64,000 bases of DNA from Harmonia axyridis (taxonomy: Eukaryota; Arthropoda; Insecta; Coleoptera; Coccinellidae). The DNA is taken from the NCBI RefSeq assembly GCF_914767665.1, contig NC_059503.1, positions 7,998,001 through 8,062,000 of the forward strand, written 5' to 3'. Below, one piece after another: positions 24,331 through 36,689 of the stretch. The notes beneath the pieces were generated by a model. It had not been told where the DNA came from. It did no database searches and saw nothing but the letters and a program-made list of their open reading frames with translations. The translations under genes and the position numbers were made by a program. Position 1 is the stretch's first letter; each line of letters begins with the position of its first letter.

Positions 24331-26841
24331 TTTAACTGGTTTAAATTCATTTCGACTAGCTTATCAATTAACAATCGTTTGAATTCAGCGAGAAATTGAA
24401 TATCCATCCATTATCCAATAATAACATGAACTCTGTACAGGGTATTTCCGAAAAAATATTTTTGCGGGTTAATCTTTGTCAAAACTAGGAGGGAGTCTTT
24501 TATGTGACCAAAAGCTATTATGCCTTTTTCTGAAAAATTACATGCTTTAAAAAGCAGAAAAAAATCTATATTCTTGAAAGTGCATATCAATTGAAGAAAT
24601 GACATTTTTTACCACTGGGGACGCTATCAACGAATATTTTTTAAATTTTTTTATTATCTTTTCAAGAGGTAAATATACAACCCATATTGTATTTTTTATC
24701 AGAATTTTTTTTACGGAACAAATTTATCAATTAAAAAATATGTTCTAAATATATTTGAAAAAATATGTGTTGAAAACATCAATTCATCATAAACATTTTT
24801 GAATAATTTAATATGATAATGATATAAAAAATATAATATAGAAAAATATAATACAACATTGTGCATGAACAGATTTTTGAGAACGAAATCGAAAAATTAA
24901 ATAGATGGCTGTCTCATTTTATTATTGGTAGAACAAGATAAAAAAAACAAAATATTTTTTTCTCATTTCTCGTAGCGTCTAACCTTTCAACGGAAAACTG
25001 TTATTTATATGAAAGACCCACCCCTTAATTTTCGATTAGAATTCATCCCTTAAAAAATATTGCACTTATCTGGTAACCCCTTGTATATTTAAATATTAAT
25101 ATCTTCTAGGTGCCAAATGAAAACATATATGATATATCCTAATTAATATATATATTTATATTTTTTAAGTATCAAACAGTATTTATTTTCTACAGCTCTG
25201 AATTGTGATAAACTACTTAGATATAGAGTATGGAAATCAAGTAATATGTTTTGTCGTTAGTTAACTGTAGAGTAGATTATTATTTGTTTATATTTTCTAT
25301 TGCAATCATAACTTATTAAGTTAATGAAAATTCATATTATATTGAATAATTGAAATTTTGTGGAAACTTGATCATTAAATAGTTTAAATGAATTTAGTTT
25401 TTTTGTAATTTTAATTCTTTATTCATAGGTAAAATCCAATAATTTCTAAAAAATATATCAATAACAGAAGTATTCATGTTGTCAGTATTCACACCTATAA
25501 TTTCTTAATTACCCGTACTCTCGATTCCAATTCTAGTCAATTACTTCTGCCTGGACCTAAAGATAAGAACCTGCAAGGGTGCCATTAAGTAATAACCATT
25601 TCAGGGTTTTGACTCTATCTCAATTAATATTAATTTACCACAGTTTCTAACTCAAAGAAGTAGTAGTATTATCTAATGAGTGTTGATTATTCATGACTGA
25701 TTTTCCTAAATACATCACATGCAATCCTTGGACTTATAAACCTGGTAATTTCGAAATTCTACAACAGTTTTCATAGTAAGTTGGTTGTTACCAGATATTC
25801 TATAACATACTGTGCAGTTATTGTTGAAAAGTGGTTTTTCGTAAAACGAAAGATTTAGGAAAATACCAGTATACTTCTCAAACAAAAAGAAGGTGAGTTA
25901 TTCCGTAAATTATTCTCAACAGAAAAATACATAAGTTAGGAGACCCAGCAAAATTTGTCGTATTTTAGTTTTGGAGGCGAAATTATTTAAAGAATAGGAA
26001 TGTGCAAAATATCTTAAATATGATTCAAATAAATTCCCATCATAACATTTGGATTGTTGAAATTTAACTACATAATACTAATTCTAGTTAAAATGTTACT
26101 TATATTCGCTAAATTCATAACAAAATTATAATTTTTTCTACTTTCAAATGCAGAAAACCTTTTTGAACTAAATGTATCTAAATCCATCCTGCCTCCTGTG
26201 ATTCAAAACCAACTAGTTTCTGTCAAATGTCAACCTTTATTCTTCAGCTTGATATATGAATGTCAAAGTCCCGAATATTTGAAAAAATTCTATCCTCATA
26301 TAACGTATACCCTCGCAATCTCTTTTTAAACCGTAATCGTGAGCTATTAATATTATTATAGAAATCACCTAACAAAAGTTCAATTTTCTAGTAAAAATGA
26401 ATTGGTTCTTAATTGATTTTGAAATAGTAAGCATCATAGCGTATCCCCCCTCTCCTTGTCTCCCTTGTACACGAATTAAAACAACAGAGTTGTTACAATG
26501 CAATACAATATTGGTCTTCACAACAATATGTACAATGATAGAAGCAAGGTTTTATATTTTCTTACTTTGAAATTTAGACTTCTAATCTCGAATAATATAA
26601 AGGTACTTTTATTGGTCAAATTGAAGATGAATACTCTTATTTCTAGTATTATAGATTCCTACTTTGTCTAAAGTTTCCCTATTGTTTTAGTGAATTCACT
26701 TTTTCGTGGATTTTTTCGATTTAGCTATAGTTAATCTGCTAAATCGAACAGATCAGACTGACCTTCAACTTTTTCGATAAATCCTGTTTCTCGAATTTTT
26801 GAAATTTAATTTAAGCTAGGTTGAATTATAGAATAGTTATT
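24331..26841. other. Unannotated very AT-rich intergenic DNA
   Basis: No gene, RNA or transposon protein was recognised between the two paralogues. A gggtatttcc/tacaggg motif near 24437 resembles ends of dispersed repeats elsewhere in the window, but its extent is unclear. Confidence 0.4.
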
Positions 26842-26963
26842 TATAATACAAGTGCAGAAGGCATTGATATTCTTCCACGAGTTCAAAATTCAAAAACGAG
26901 CCACGAAGTGGCGAGTTTTGGAATGAACGAGTGGTAGAATGAGCCTTCTGTACGAGTATTATA
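26842..26963. repeat. Foldback element upstream of paralogue 2
   Basis: Outer arms are tataatacaagtgcagaaggc and, in reverse complement, tataatactcgtacagaaggc. The inner arms (attcttccacgagttc / attctaccactcgttc) continue the pairing to a centre containing ccacgaagtgg. The 122-bp element ends about 310 bp before the start codon at 27273. It resembles a MITE. It may lie in the 5' intron or promoter of the gene. Confidence 0.65.
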
Positions 26964-27272
26964 CATTATTTTCTCTAATTCATTGCATTTTCATAGAAAT
27001 TAATTTAATATTTCCATAAATATATTTTAGTGATTTTTGCATTGAAAAATGTTGGTTGGCAGAACTGATTTCTTCAAGGCAAATTGATGAATTGACAGAT
27101 AAAGCCGTGGCGGAAAGTTCGGAGTACCAACATAGAATAATAAAATATAACCATGAAAACTGTGCATTTCTGATATATTCTCGCACGATTTTGTTCTACA
27201 AGATGTGGAAGAATGAACAGAATAACCACAGAATTAGAGAAAAACTATTCTAATTTCATATTATTTTTCAGA

Positions 27273-28707
27273 ATGTTTCTGCTTAGACTGATACTTGTCA
27301 CATTACCATTTGTGAGGTGCACATTTGGAAGAGTAATCATTTCGTCAAAGTATGCACCAGAAGAAGAAGAAAATCGAAGTCTCAATGAAATATTATTCAC
27401 AGATGGATCACAATCTTTTGGAACCAGTAACAATATGATAAAGTGAGTGGATAATTCATTATTTATATTAATTCGTGAATTTTCAAAATATTACATTCAA
27501 ACCCTGCAAATTTTACATTATAGTTCATTATTTCTCTTCGGACAGGAAGTAGAAATATAAAATTGCCAATCAGGGTAAGCCCTGACCTGAAATTCCATTT
27601 TTTCTTGAATGAAACGAAATATTAATCGTTTTCTAATTGAATTTTAACATTATACAAGAGATTGATTTCACGTCAAACTGTAGAAAATTTGAGAAGAATA
27701 TCGATAAACAAAATATGTTATTTTAGTGACAACAAATCCGAGCTAGTAGAAATTTTGAGTGTATAAAATAAGCAGTAATTCCAAGCTCGGTTTAGAATTT
27801 CAGGCTGATAGTATAATCAGGACCATACAATATATAAGAATAATATTGGAAAGTAAATAACCACTTCTTCCAATTTCCTTGACAACAGATCCCACTAGTC
27901 GTTAATTTTCATGTACATATAGAAAAAGTGCCCCAATTTTAGCTATCAATCATTAATTTCTCCTTCAATTTCAGGATACTAACAAACGGAATCTCAGATG
28001 GAAGCCGATCATTCCAAGAACAAGACGAGGACAACTCTTCACCAAAACGAACCAAACGAAGGTTCCATCCTACTCTGGAAGACTCAAACAACTGGAGAGC
28101 GAACATCTACTCCATCCAAAGTCCGTATTTCGTTTCGATCAACGAATTCGAAGACAGCAATCCCAGCTTCGACTTCAAATACAACTATTACAACAGCGTG
28201 GACATGCAAAAAAACACCACAGAAAGGATGAAGAGAACTTCACAACTCTCTATGAATTCGGACAATTTGTCTGATCTAGAAAACGTCAAACCAAAGAAGC
28301 CTGTTTGGGACGTGACCGACTTCAAAGCAACAAATGGAAAAAATTCTAGACCGTCGAGAGCTTCGAAAAGAGAGCTGGCACCAGGAGATGCTCCATCGCC
28401 ATTCTTCATTCTGGAAGACATTGAAGAGAGCGAGAGCTCCAAACACTTAACACAGCAGTACATGGATAGGAATGAAATTCCACCTGTTCCATTTATGGTG
28501 TCGACTTCAACAAAACCTTCGAAATGTGCTTGGGCAATCTTATCGTGCTGTTCGACCACATCGGAAGAGCTGAACCATAAATGTTTCAGAGAGATGGAAT
28601 GCGAGGAGAAATACTGGAATGTCAATATTTGTAGCGAGGAATTTAAGTCAGTCGCCATCTTGACAGCCTACAAATATTACAACGGCAATATTAACAATAT
28701 ATTATGA
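27273..28707 (+). CDS. Secreted protein with C-terminal six-cysteine domain, paralogue 2
   Basis: Coding exons are 27273-27442 and 27975-28707, with a 532-bp GT-AG intron in phase 2 (AA|G = Lys57), giving 300 residues. As in paralogue 1, the ATG is one base after an acceptor (atttttcag|a). The N-terminus MFLLRLILVTLPFVRCTFG is a signal peptide. RTKR at 82-85 is a likely processing site, followed by NNWRANIYSIQSPYFV at 95-110, matching the block in paralogue 1. The middle is charged rather than Tyr/Pro-rich and about 40 residues shorter. The C-terminal domain at 241-276 has exactly the same cysteine spacing, with CAWAILSCCS and YWNVNIC. The upstream gene on the same strand, about 3.5 kb away, shows an old tandem duplication. 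Function unknown. Confidence 0.9.
27443..27974 (+). other. Intron of paralogue 2
   Basis: The donor is ataaa|gtgagt and the acceptor ttcaatttcag|gatact. The phase is 2, as in paralogue 1. Confidence 0.85.
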
Positions 28708-28764
28708 AAAAATAGGCAGCAATCTTAACTTGTTTATTATATTCTATTCAATTGGTGGATATTG

Positions 28765-28770
28765 AATAAA
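28765..28770 (+). terminator. Polyadenylation signal of paralogue 2
   Basis: AATAAA lies 58 bp after the stop codon, in a suitable AT-rich context. Confidence 0.6.
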
Positions 28771-30858
28771 ATCTATTAATAAGAATGATGTAAATTGTGT
28801 TATATTTTTGTAAATATATTTATTATTCATTATATATTCTCCTCAGTTCATCATGTAATATATAAATTATATATTTCACACCTTCATTAATTATTCTTTA
28901 TTTTAAACTAATATCTCGAAAATTCTATTGTTTAGATGGTGGATAGATCGAGAAAACTTTGTTATTTTTTTGTTTCCCATTTAGATGCTACATTCCTGAA
29001 ATTTTGAATGGGACATACTATCGATGAACTTTGATACTATGATAAAATTGATAAGGACAACATTCTTTTTTGATAATTCATATGCCATTTGTGAGCACAA
29101 TCTGGTGAACAGAAAGATTCATTTCTAGATAACAAAATTATCGAAAAAAATCCAACCTCCTAATGATCACTATGAAATTTTGCATAAACATTCTTTTACC
29201 TATTTCACAACACATTTTTGATTTTCATTTCAGATAGGAATTTTTTCCATTATTGAAAAATCAATATTCAAAATCAGTGATAACCAATTTTGCCTCAACA
29301 TTCGCAATGTATAGAGAATTAGGTAGGGTTGAATTCCCTTGTTACTCGAATAAAACAAGAATACGAAAAAAGTTTCGATATTTCTTCGCTTAAGATTTTT
29401 TTTTCATTAAAAATTATTACGGTTCGGCCCAATTTGACCCTAATTGAGTGAAAAACGATTTCAACAATTTCGTTTCCGACACTAATTTAGAAACATCATT
29501 TGTACCTTTTCGATTATAAGTTCTTGGAGTGGAAAATTATCATGACCATTCTGAGCTCAGTCAAGGAAAGCATGAAATGAATAAAGTTTCTTCATTTTCG
29601 TGAGATGAACTCGATTGACGCAAGATCTGAGTTTATTTCACGGCTCTCAACAGTTCAAAATCGTTCAGGAAAGATGCTCCATCCCGAATAACTAAACTAT
29701 AAAAAATTTCAAATATATTGGGAAAAAAAATTGAAAACTAAAAAATAGGGAACTTTAGATAAGAAATCATTCGGTCTCAAGTCCCGAAATAAAGGCTGAG
29801 AGTAGGCATCTCGATAGGGACCTAATCAATTCCTACTGAAAAAATCCTTTGGTGAAAATAGTCTACTAAAAGTTTAATATATAATTATATATTAAAAGTT
29901 TCCATAGAAATAAGAAAAAACGACACAATGAAATTATTGTAAAACACAATGAAAACAATTTTTTAAAGAACTCAACTGGTGTATATATTTAAATACACCC
30001 TGTATATCGGACATACTGGCGTACGATCGAGGAGATGCTTTGAAACGTACCCGAGCCTCTAGGATTTCCGCTTCTAATTAACTCTGTAGAGGAACAAAAA
30101 AAAAAGGAGTGAAGTATTGAGATATCCGGACAATTTTTCAATTTCGGTGATACTAATTACAGTTTCGCAGAATCCGGAAAGAGAAGGTCTGAACTTAATT
30201 TCATCCATTTGGCCGGGACATGATGACCGAATCGAATTTAAAATCTCATTCTGGCATGAAACGAGACGATTTCAATCTAATTTGATTCAGAGTTTTTTTC
30301 CTACAGCGGTATTTTCATTCATGAATTCCTTTGTACATTCTCACCGAAGTCCGAATATCTCCGAAGTTTATAAATATCTCAAAGAAGGGGTATTTTCAAC
30401 TTGCTCATTAATGAAATTGATTATAATCAATAACTGTAAGCTTACCATAATTTGAAAACTGACCGAATGCAGAAGAAGACAAATGTTAGAAGATATATAT
30501 TATTCACTGAAAATTTTGTAATATGATAATACGTCATTATGTGAAATTATTTATGGTAATGATAATATTAAGAAAAACTGAATTTCAGCGCTTTTTGTAT
30601 GAAATGAATTAACATAACAATTTTTAACTATACAAATATGAGAAATAATATAAAAAAATAGAGCTCTATTTAGTCAGTTTTTGAACCACAAATCAAAATG
30701 AAAATATAATAATTATATTCAAAATGTAATCCCTGAAAAAATACGCTAATGAACATTAGTTAACAAACTGAATTTATTGACATGCGTCAATCTGTTTGAA
30801 AAATATCAGGTGTAGCAGAAAGAAGTCCATTATTATTCCAATAGATGGATTTGGTTAT
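28771..30858. other. Unannotated AT-rich DNA
   Basis: No feature recognised. A 112-codon open frame at 30117-30455 has no familiar motif, no splice context and ordinary composition. Confidence 0.4.
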
Positions 30859-31095
30859 CTGTATCTCGCGTTGTATAAGTCCGATCGGGTTCCACTAGAT
30901 GGCGTTAGAAAGATGAGGTTTTGTACTACAAAAACTTTTCAGACAGTTTTGTGAATAGTTGACTGAGTTTAGTTTGAGCGCGCGTCAAATATGGACACTA
31001 GCAAAGAGAAAATACGCTATATTTTACAATTTTTCTTCGATAAAGGCGAAAATGCAAGCCAGACGGCTGAAAATGTAAATAGTGTTTATGGTAAC
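30859..31095 (+). mobile_element. Mariner 5' fragment (another family)
   Basis: ATG at 30991 begins MDTSKEKIRYILQFFFDKGE, followed by NASQTAENVNSVYG. This is the typical start of a mariner transposase helix-turn-helix domain. Homology ends abruptly near 31090. The upstream ~130 bp may be its terminal repeat and leader. The family differs from the DD34D copies at 3.9, 9.3 and 32.1 kb, whose N-terminus starts MGKKNSFANE. Confidence 0.7.
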
Positions 31096-32098
31096 AGCCG
31101 ATCACGCGCAATTGTTTTTTACACATCAGTATTGTCAATATAACCATTTGAAATCATCCCTATTGGAACCCCTTTTTCAATGACGTATGGAATGCTGTAA
31201 TATGCTGAATGGTGGAACGTTTCCACAAATTTAACCACCAGCATTTTCCTCGTCCATTAATTACCGTTAGAGCCTCTTCAAGGCTGAAACAATTAAATTT
31301 TCGGGTCTATCTCATTCGAACTCAATTTATATAATTGGCGCCAGTGCAGAGGTTCTTTATACAATACCATTGTCCAAACGGCCTTTATTGTCCTTTATTA
31401 CAGCGAAATATACCATTTCTAGGGTATTTTCCACGTCGAAAACAGTCGAGGAAGTAGGGCATTCATTGGCAATAATAGGCCTGAGGTCCGTAACGGATAC
31501 AAATTCCTTTTTTTTTCATTATTATTATCAGGTTTTAATGATCGGGGAAGAAATATGGTTTAAGACGTAATTGTTGACAACGTTGTCATTGATCATGTGG
31601 TTGGTCAGCCTTAAAATCTACAGTATGGAGGCTTAAAAATATAGTTTGACCATATCCGAAACATACCTTCTGACTGTAATAAGTCTCTATACATCTTTAC
31701 TAAGATTGAAAGCTTCAATCAAAATATGCATATAAAGAGTTAGCTAGATAAATTGAATTCAGCGACGTGTCACTCACCACTATCAGATCTATGTCCACTT
31801 CCTCTTTTATCTCCCCTTCCCATTATACGGAGAGGAAAACCTAGAAACAAATATAAAATAAACAAAAATTATTCGAATATTTGAATGAAAAATTTTATCA
31901 AACTTGAAAATTCAAAATATGCTTGCCAACTCAATTAAACAGGTTAGTAAGTTTTTACATTTTTGGGGAAATTTTGTTTCGATATATTCTATGATTCATC
32001 ACTACCAAATCATAGAGTATGATTGAAATTCAAAACTTTTTCGAAGTTGGACCATTTTTCAATAATACCGACAACTTCAAAATTTTTTTTCCTTCTTG
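31096..32098. other. Unannotated
   Basis: No feature recognised. Confidence 0.4.
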
Positions 32099-33346
32099 TA
32101 TTAGGCCAATCGAAAAGTCCCCGATCTGATGCACAGATGGCGGTGTTAGTATTAAATCCATACGATTTTTAGTTAATACCAACCTTCAAACGATGCGTGT
32201 CAAAATTTGACAGCAGTCCGACCATTAGTTTGTGAGATTTTGCGTTGTGAGTGTAGGTACTTTGTTATTTGAAAAGAAATGGGAAAAAAAAATTCGTTTG
32301 CTAATGAAATATTGCTTTTTGAAGGAAAAAAAAAACAGTCGAAGTAAAATCTTGGCTTGATGAAGAGTTTCCGGAGTCTGCACCAGGAAAATCAACCATC
32401 ATTAATTGGTATGCTAAGTTCAAACGTGGTGAAATGAGCACCAAAGACGGCGAACGCAGTGGACGCCCAAGAGAGGATGTCACCGACGAAAAAATCAGAA
32501 AAGATCACCATAGCCAGCATTGTGAAGAGAAGATATCATCTGAACGTGTACATCATATCATTCACGAATATTTCTACATGAAAAAGCTGCGTGCAAAATG
32601 GGTGCCGCGCGAGCTCACAATCGATCAAAACCAACAACGTGTTAATGATTCTGAGCAGTGTTTCGAGCTGTTTAAGTGTAATAAACCTGAATTTTTGCGT
32701 CGATATGTGACAATGGATGAAACATGGTTCCATAATTTCACTCCAGAGTCGAATCCACAGTCAGCTGAGTGGACTGCACATGATGAACCGAATCCAAAGC
32801 GAGGAAAACACAACAGTTAGCTGGCAAGGTTATGGTTCTGGGATGCGCAAAGTATAATATTCATTGATTACCTCCAAAAGGGCCAGACCATCAACAGCGA
32901 TAATTATATAGCGTCATTGGATCGTTTAAAAGATGAAATCGTTAAAAAACGACCTCATTTGAAAAAAAAGGTGCTGTTTCATCAAGACAATGCGCCGTGT
33001 CACAAATCAATTGAAACAATGGCAAAATTGAAGGAATTCGGCTTCGAATTGCTCTGTATCCACCGTATTCACCAGATCTGGCCCCCAGCGACTTTTTCCT
33101 GTTCTCAGACCTCAAAAGATTGCTCGCTGGAAAGAAATTTAACGCCAATTAAGAAATAATCGCCAAAACTGAGGCCCATTTTGAAGCGAAAGACAAATCG
33201 TACAACAAAAATAGTATCGAAAAGTTTGAAGATCGCTATAATCGCTGTATCGCCTTCGAAGGCAACTATGTTGAATAGTAAAATCCAATTTTACCAAAAA
33301 TATGTGTTTACTATGGTAGACCGGGGACTTTTCAATTGACCTGTTA
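32099..33346 (+). mobile_element. DD34D mariner (irritans-like), near full length, inactive
   Basis: Both ends are present: 5' ttaggccaatcgaaaagtcc after TA at 32099, and 3' gggacttttcaattgacctgt before TA at 33345. The total of about 1.25 kb is normal for mariner. Pieces in order are a start at about 32280 (MGKKNSFANE), the linker WYAKFKRGEMSTKDGERSGR, MDETWFHNFTPES with the first catalytic Asp, FHQDNAPCHKS with the second, and SPDLAPSDFF with the third. The spacing between second and third would be 34 once a one-base loss near 33050 is allowed for. Frameshifts also occur near 32330, 32500 and 32815. It is the best reference copy for this family in the window. Confidence 0.9.
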
Positions 33347-34244
33347 TCTTTTTGGTTTTTTTGCATTTTTTCGACCCTTCGTGCTACTAAATGAAAAAAT
33401 TGGAAACAAATCAATCCATTCTCCGAAACATAATCTTCGTTTCTTGGGGTTATCAGATCGACCAAACAGAATTGATTTAGTTCTCTAATTCTTCATCAAT
33501 GAGTCGACCCCAATCATTCAAAACCATCCTCAGCCCAAAAGTTCCAAGTATCCCTAAAACAAGCTCTAAAAAACGTCACCGTCCTATTTCCTGAAACGAA
33601 CGTGCAAAAATAAACAGTCTAAAGTCTTCCAAACAACCTTCTCCAAAACACAAATAGCCAAATATACCTTCCCCGTAATCCATCATAAAGTTTCATAGCG
33701 CCACATTCAAACCACTCTCGTATATATAGAAACGGAACAGAAGCCACAGCCCAGACCCGATCTAAAGGATCAAAGAGTCCTCGTTACTATTTCTCGGTTA
33801 AATTAATTCATACCTTTGTCGTAAACGGTGGGATATAACCAGTGAATCACAAAGCATCGGGTTTCTTTATATCCAGAACAAACGTGACTTTGTCGAGTTA
33901 TTTCGAAGGGGCAGGTTCCATTCGGTTACCGAGTCTATATTTCGTTCTGTAAACGGCCTCAATTGGTTCGATTCCGATTGTGGAATTGCTTGCATATTAA
34001 TTCTCATCAAGAGGACGAACGGTAATTCGGGATGTGACTTGAATTAGTTTCAATCCATTTCACAGGTATGCTTTATGTTCGTTACAGCTATAGCCTGGAG
34101 ATTCTCGCAGAATAATGGCTTTCCCATATATAGGGTAGGTTAAGGGGGTTGTCGACGTGGCAGGAAATTATTACCGAATAGTACGTGTAATCTGTAATCG
34201 AGCAAATAATGGGTATTTCTTTTTCAATATTCTTCTAGAATTTT
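33347..34244. other. Unannotated
   Basis: No gene recognised. The last few tens of bases before 34285 carry a trace of the 148-bp repeat family (gaattttctatggt). Confidence 0.35.
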
Positions 34245-34549
34245 CTATGGTTCCGTCGGTTTTATGGTAACGGTGATTCTTCTTCTTCTTCCTCGTTTTC
34301 TAGGACATGGTCCTGTTTTGTAGCAACGCCTTGGTCTCAATCTCGGGAGGCTGAGTTCCACCTTTAGTACCATATATGGTCTGTCTGGAGGTTTTCTCCT
34401 GCTCGGTGCACATTCCTTGAAAGTTTCGACTATCCGATCTTCTGCCATCCTGCCTACATGATCTATCCTTCTACCTCCAACCCATCTGACAACATCTTTG
34501 TCTCCGCAGCATTGTCTTATGTCGTTGTTTCTCAGGTGGTCCCGCAAAG
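34245..34549 (-). mobile_element. Non-LTR retrotransposon, 3' coding end (part 2)
   Basis: The minus-strand peptide contains RDHLRNNDIRQCCGDKDVVR, then GRRIDHVGRMAEDRIVETF and a Pro/Arg-rich PSRRKPPDRPY, the usual C-terminal tail after the reverse transcriptase of many insect LINEs. It lies on the far side of the DD41D copy at 34550-35491 from the reverse transcriptase part, in the same orientation. Frameshifts are present. Confidence 0.7.
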
Positions 34550-35491
34550 TAAAGGGTGTTTTTTTTCGAGGTATATAACTTTAAGTTGGCATTACTGTTC
34601 AAGATAGCGACCAATTTAACAGCTGTCAAGTGATTTATTCTCAGTTTGGTTTGGCAATTCATCACGAATAGACTCATGCCTGAACAACGCTTGCAAATAG
34701 TGCAATTTATTTCGAAAATAATAGTTCTGTGCGGAATACGTATCCCGATTTTCATGAGCGAATTTTGTTTAGTGATGAAGCGCACTTCTGGTTGAATGGC
34801 TACGTCAAAAAAAAAAACTGCCGCATTTGAAGTGAAGCTGATCCTCAAGTGTATGTCGAAACACCGTTACATCCCGAAAAACTGACTGTTTGTTGCGCTT
34901 TATGGGCCGGTGGAATCATTGGTCCGTACTTCTTCGAAAACGATGATGGCCAGAACGTTACAGTCAATGGTGATCGGTATAGAGCCATGATTACTTACGT
35001 TTTCATTCCTGAATTGAACAACCATGATGTCCAGGAGCTGTGGTTCCAACAAGACGGCGCAACATGTCACACAGCTCGTGTCACAATCGATTTATTGAAA
35101 GACACGCTTGGTGACCGTCTAATTTCACGTTTTGGACCTGTGAATTGGCCTGCAAGATCTTGTGATTTAACACCACTAGACTACTTTCTGTGGGGCTATG
35201 TAAAGTCATTGGTCTATGTGGATAAGCCACAAATCCTTGACCATTCGGAAGACAACATTCGCCGTGTTATTGCCGATATACGGCCTCAAATGTTGGAAAA
35301 AGTCATGGAAAATTGGACGTCCAGATTGGACTACATCCGAACCAGCCGTGGCGGTCATATGCCAGAAATCATATTTAAAATGTAATGCCACAAGATTATA
35401 TTGCGGATAAATAAAATTCATGTCAATCGAATGATCCATCGTTGTTTTATTGCAATTTAAAGTTCTATAGCTCTAAAAAAAACACCCTTTA
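34550..35491 (+). mobile_element. DD41D (rosa-like) element, copy E, inserted in a LINE
   Basis: About 940 bp with both termini and TA on each side. The reading frame 34849-35385 (178 codons) keeps the second and third catalytic regions (FQQDGATCHTA, DLTPLDYFLWGY) and the intact C-terminus HMPEIIFKM. Upstream, the first catalytic region is followed by a stop (NCRI-stop). Its leader joins the catalytic region at a different point: NTYPDFHERILFSDEAHF is read without the RALRPF-to-HFILF junction seen in copies B, C, D and F. It therefore carries a separate internal deletion. Confidence 0.9.
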
Positions 35492-36040
35492 TTTGAAACT
35501 CATTACCTTATTCACTTTCTGATCGTAGACAGCAAATTTATAACGCCTTGGTTCCTTGGATGTTGTAAGGGATTCAGTTTTCTGTACAGATATGTTCAAG
35601 TTGAATGTCTCTGATACTTGCTGGAATTTGTACAACATTCTCTGTGGATCGTCCTCATTCTCGGCTATAAGAACTATGTCGTCAGCGAAGCAGATAATTT
35701 TTACAGCTTGGTGCCCCTGTGGGTATTCCCTATCTGCTGATTTAACCTCGGTGATTATCTCATCCATGAATAAGTTGAAGAGGATTGGGCTTAGGCTGTC
35801 GCCTTGCTTTATACCACCTCCAATTGAAATTTCCTCCGACGTTTGAATACCGGTTCTAATTGTTATCATGTTACCATGTTCTTGCTTACAAAACTCGACT
35901 AAATTAATAACAGATGCCTCGAAAACAGACCAAAAAACATATGAGAAAAGCACAGACTGGCTATTCTCCAGTAAATTGCCACTACAATTCTCCATTCTGA
36001 AGATTCTACAAAACTCGGCAGTATATCGTTCCTCCACAAC
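35492..36040 (-). mobile_element. Non-LTR retrotransposon, reverse transcriptase fragment (part 1)
   Basis: A minus-strand open frame of 182 codons holds GGGIKQGDSLSPILFNLFMD and the catalytic ICFADDIVLIAENEDD, motifs of the reverse transcriptase palm, followed by KTESLTTSKEPRRYKF and KVMSFK, where the DD41D element interrupts it. The 5' part of the element (endonuclease, fingers) is absent to the right of about 36040. Between KVMSFK and the tail at 34549, roughly 80 residues usual in such elements are missing, so the insertion site also carries a deletion. Confidence 0.85.
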
Positions 36041-36689
36041 ACAAAAAAAACCCGCAACCTGTTCAATATTTCAGAATAAGAGATATATGAAAACAGCCTA
36101 TTTCGTTCCTGCATCTGCAAAACCTCTAACAACTTTATCACCCTTTTTTGATAATGTGAGAGAAGTTCCACTAAAAGGCCCAAAAAAATTATATCTCACA
36201 GTGAACATAAAATGATGATAGTATTGTGCTTTCAGGGAATAACCGGAATAACTGTTCCCAACACATTTAGAAACCCTAACAGCCCTTTTCAGTGAAGCAT
36301 AACATTTCGTTAGACGGTCGATATTCCAGGTTATTTCAGTATGTACTGAAATTTTAGTATTGTATTTGTCCTTCATATTTACGAGGCATCAGAGGTTGAG
36401 GATATATGTTCGTCTAGTGAGGTATCTCGATTTTATACGTTGATGATAACTTGAATTGAAACTTACAACCAGTTCTGTAGATCTACAAGCTAGGTGAATC
36501 AGATGGCTGCCTTGATGCTTCATTTTAAACCTCTCATTACACTAACGATGGGTTGATTGACCCATCAACTTATTGATTGTAGTTTGAAATCTATGGAAGT
36601 GTCGAAAATGAAATGAAATTAAACACAGGAAATGATTCGATCGAGCAAATCACCACGATAAAAGTTTTATAAAATCAACCGTAAAAGTT
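36041..36689. repeat. Possible dispersed repeat, related to about 43340-43530
   Basis: The segment around 36110-36200 (tttatcaccctttt-ttgataat-gtgagagaagttcc) resembles 43443-43490 (tttatcacccttt-ctcaataacatgagaa), and neighbouring bits also correspond weakly. There are no coding motifs. The rest of the stretch holds nothing I recognise. Confidence 0.3.

Noticed and set aside
27998..28231. 77-codon plus-strand frame at the start of exon 2
   Set aside because: Wrong frame: splicing from 27442 to 27975 uses another frame, which matches paralogue 1 at the RTKR site and the W-R-x-N block.
28188..28658. 156-codon minus-strand open frame
   Set aside because: It is the antisense shadow of exon 2 of paralogue 2, which is supported by splicing and by its paralogue.
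30117..30455. 112-codon open frame
   Set aside because: No motif, no signal peptide, no splice support and no relative elsewhere in the window; compatible with chance.
34849..35385. Functional transposase gene in copy E
   Set aside because: The frame lacks the DNA-binding domain, and a stop separates it from the first catalytic region.
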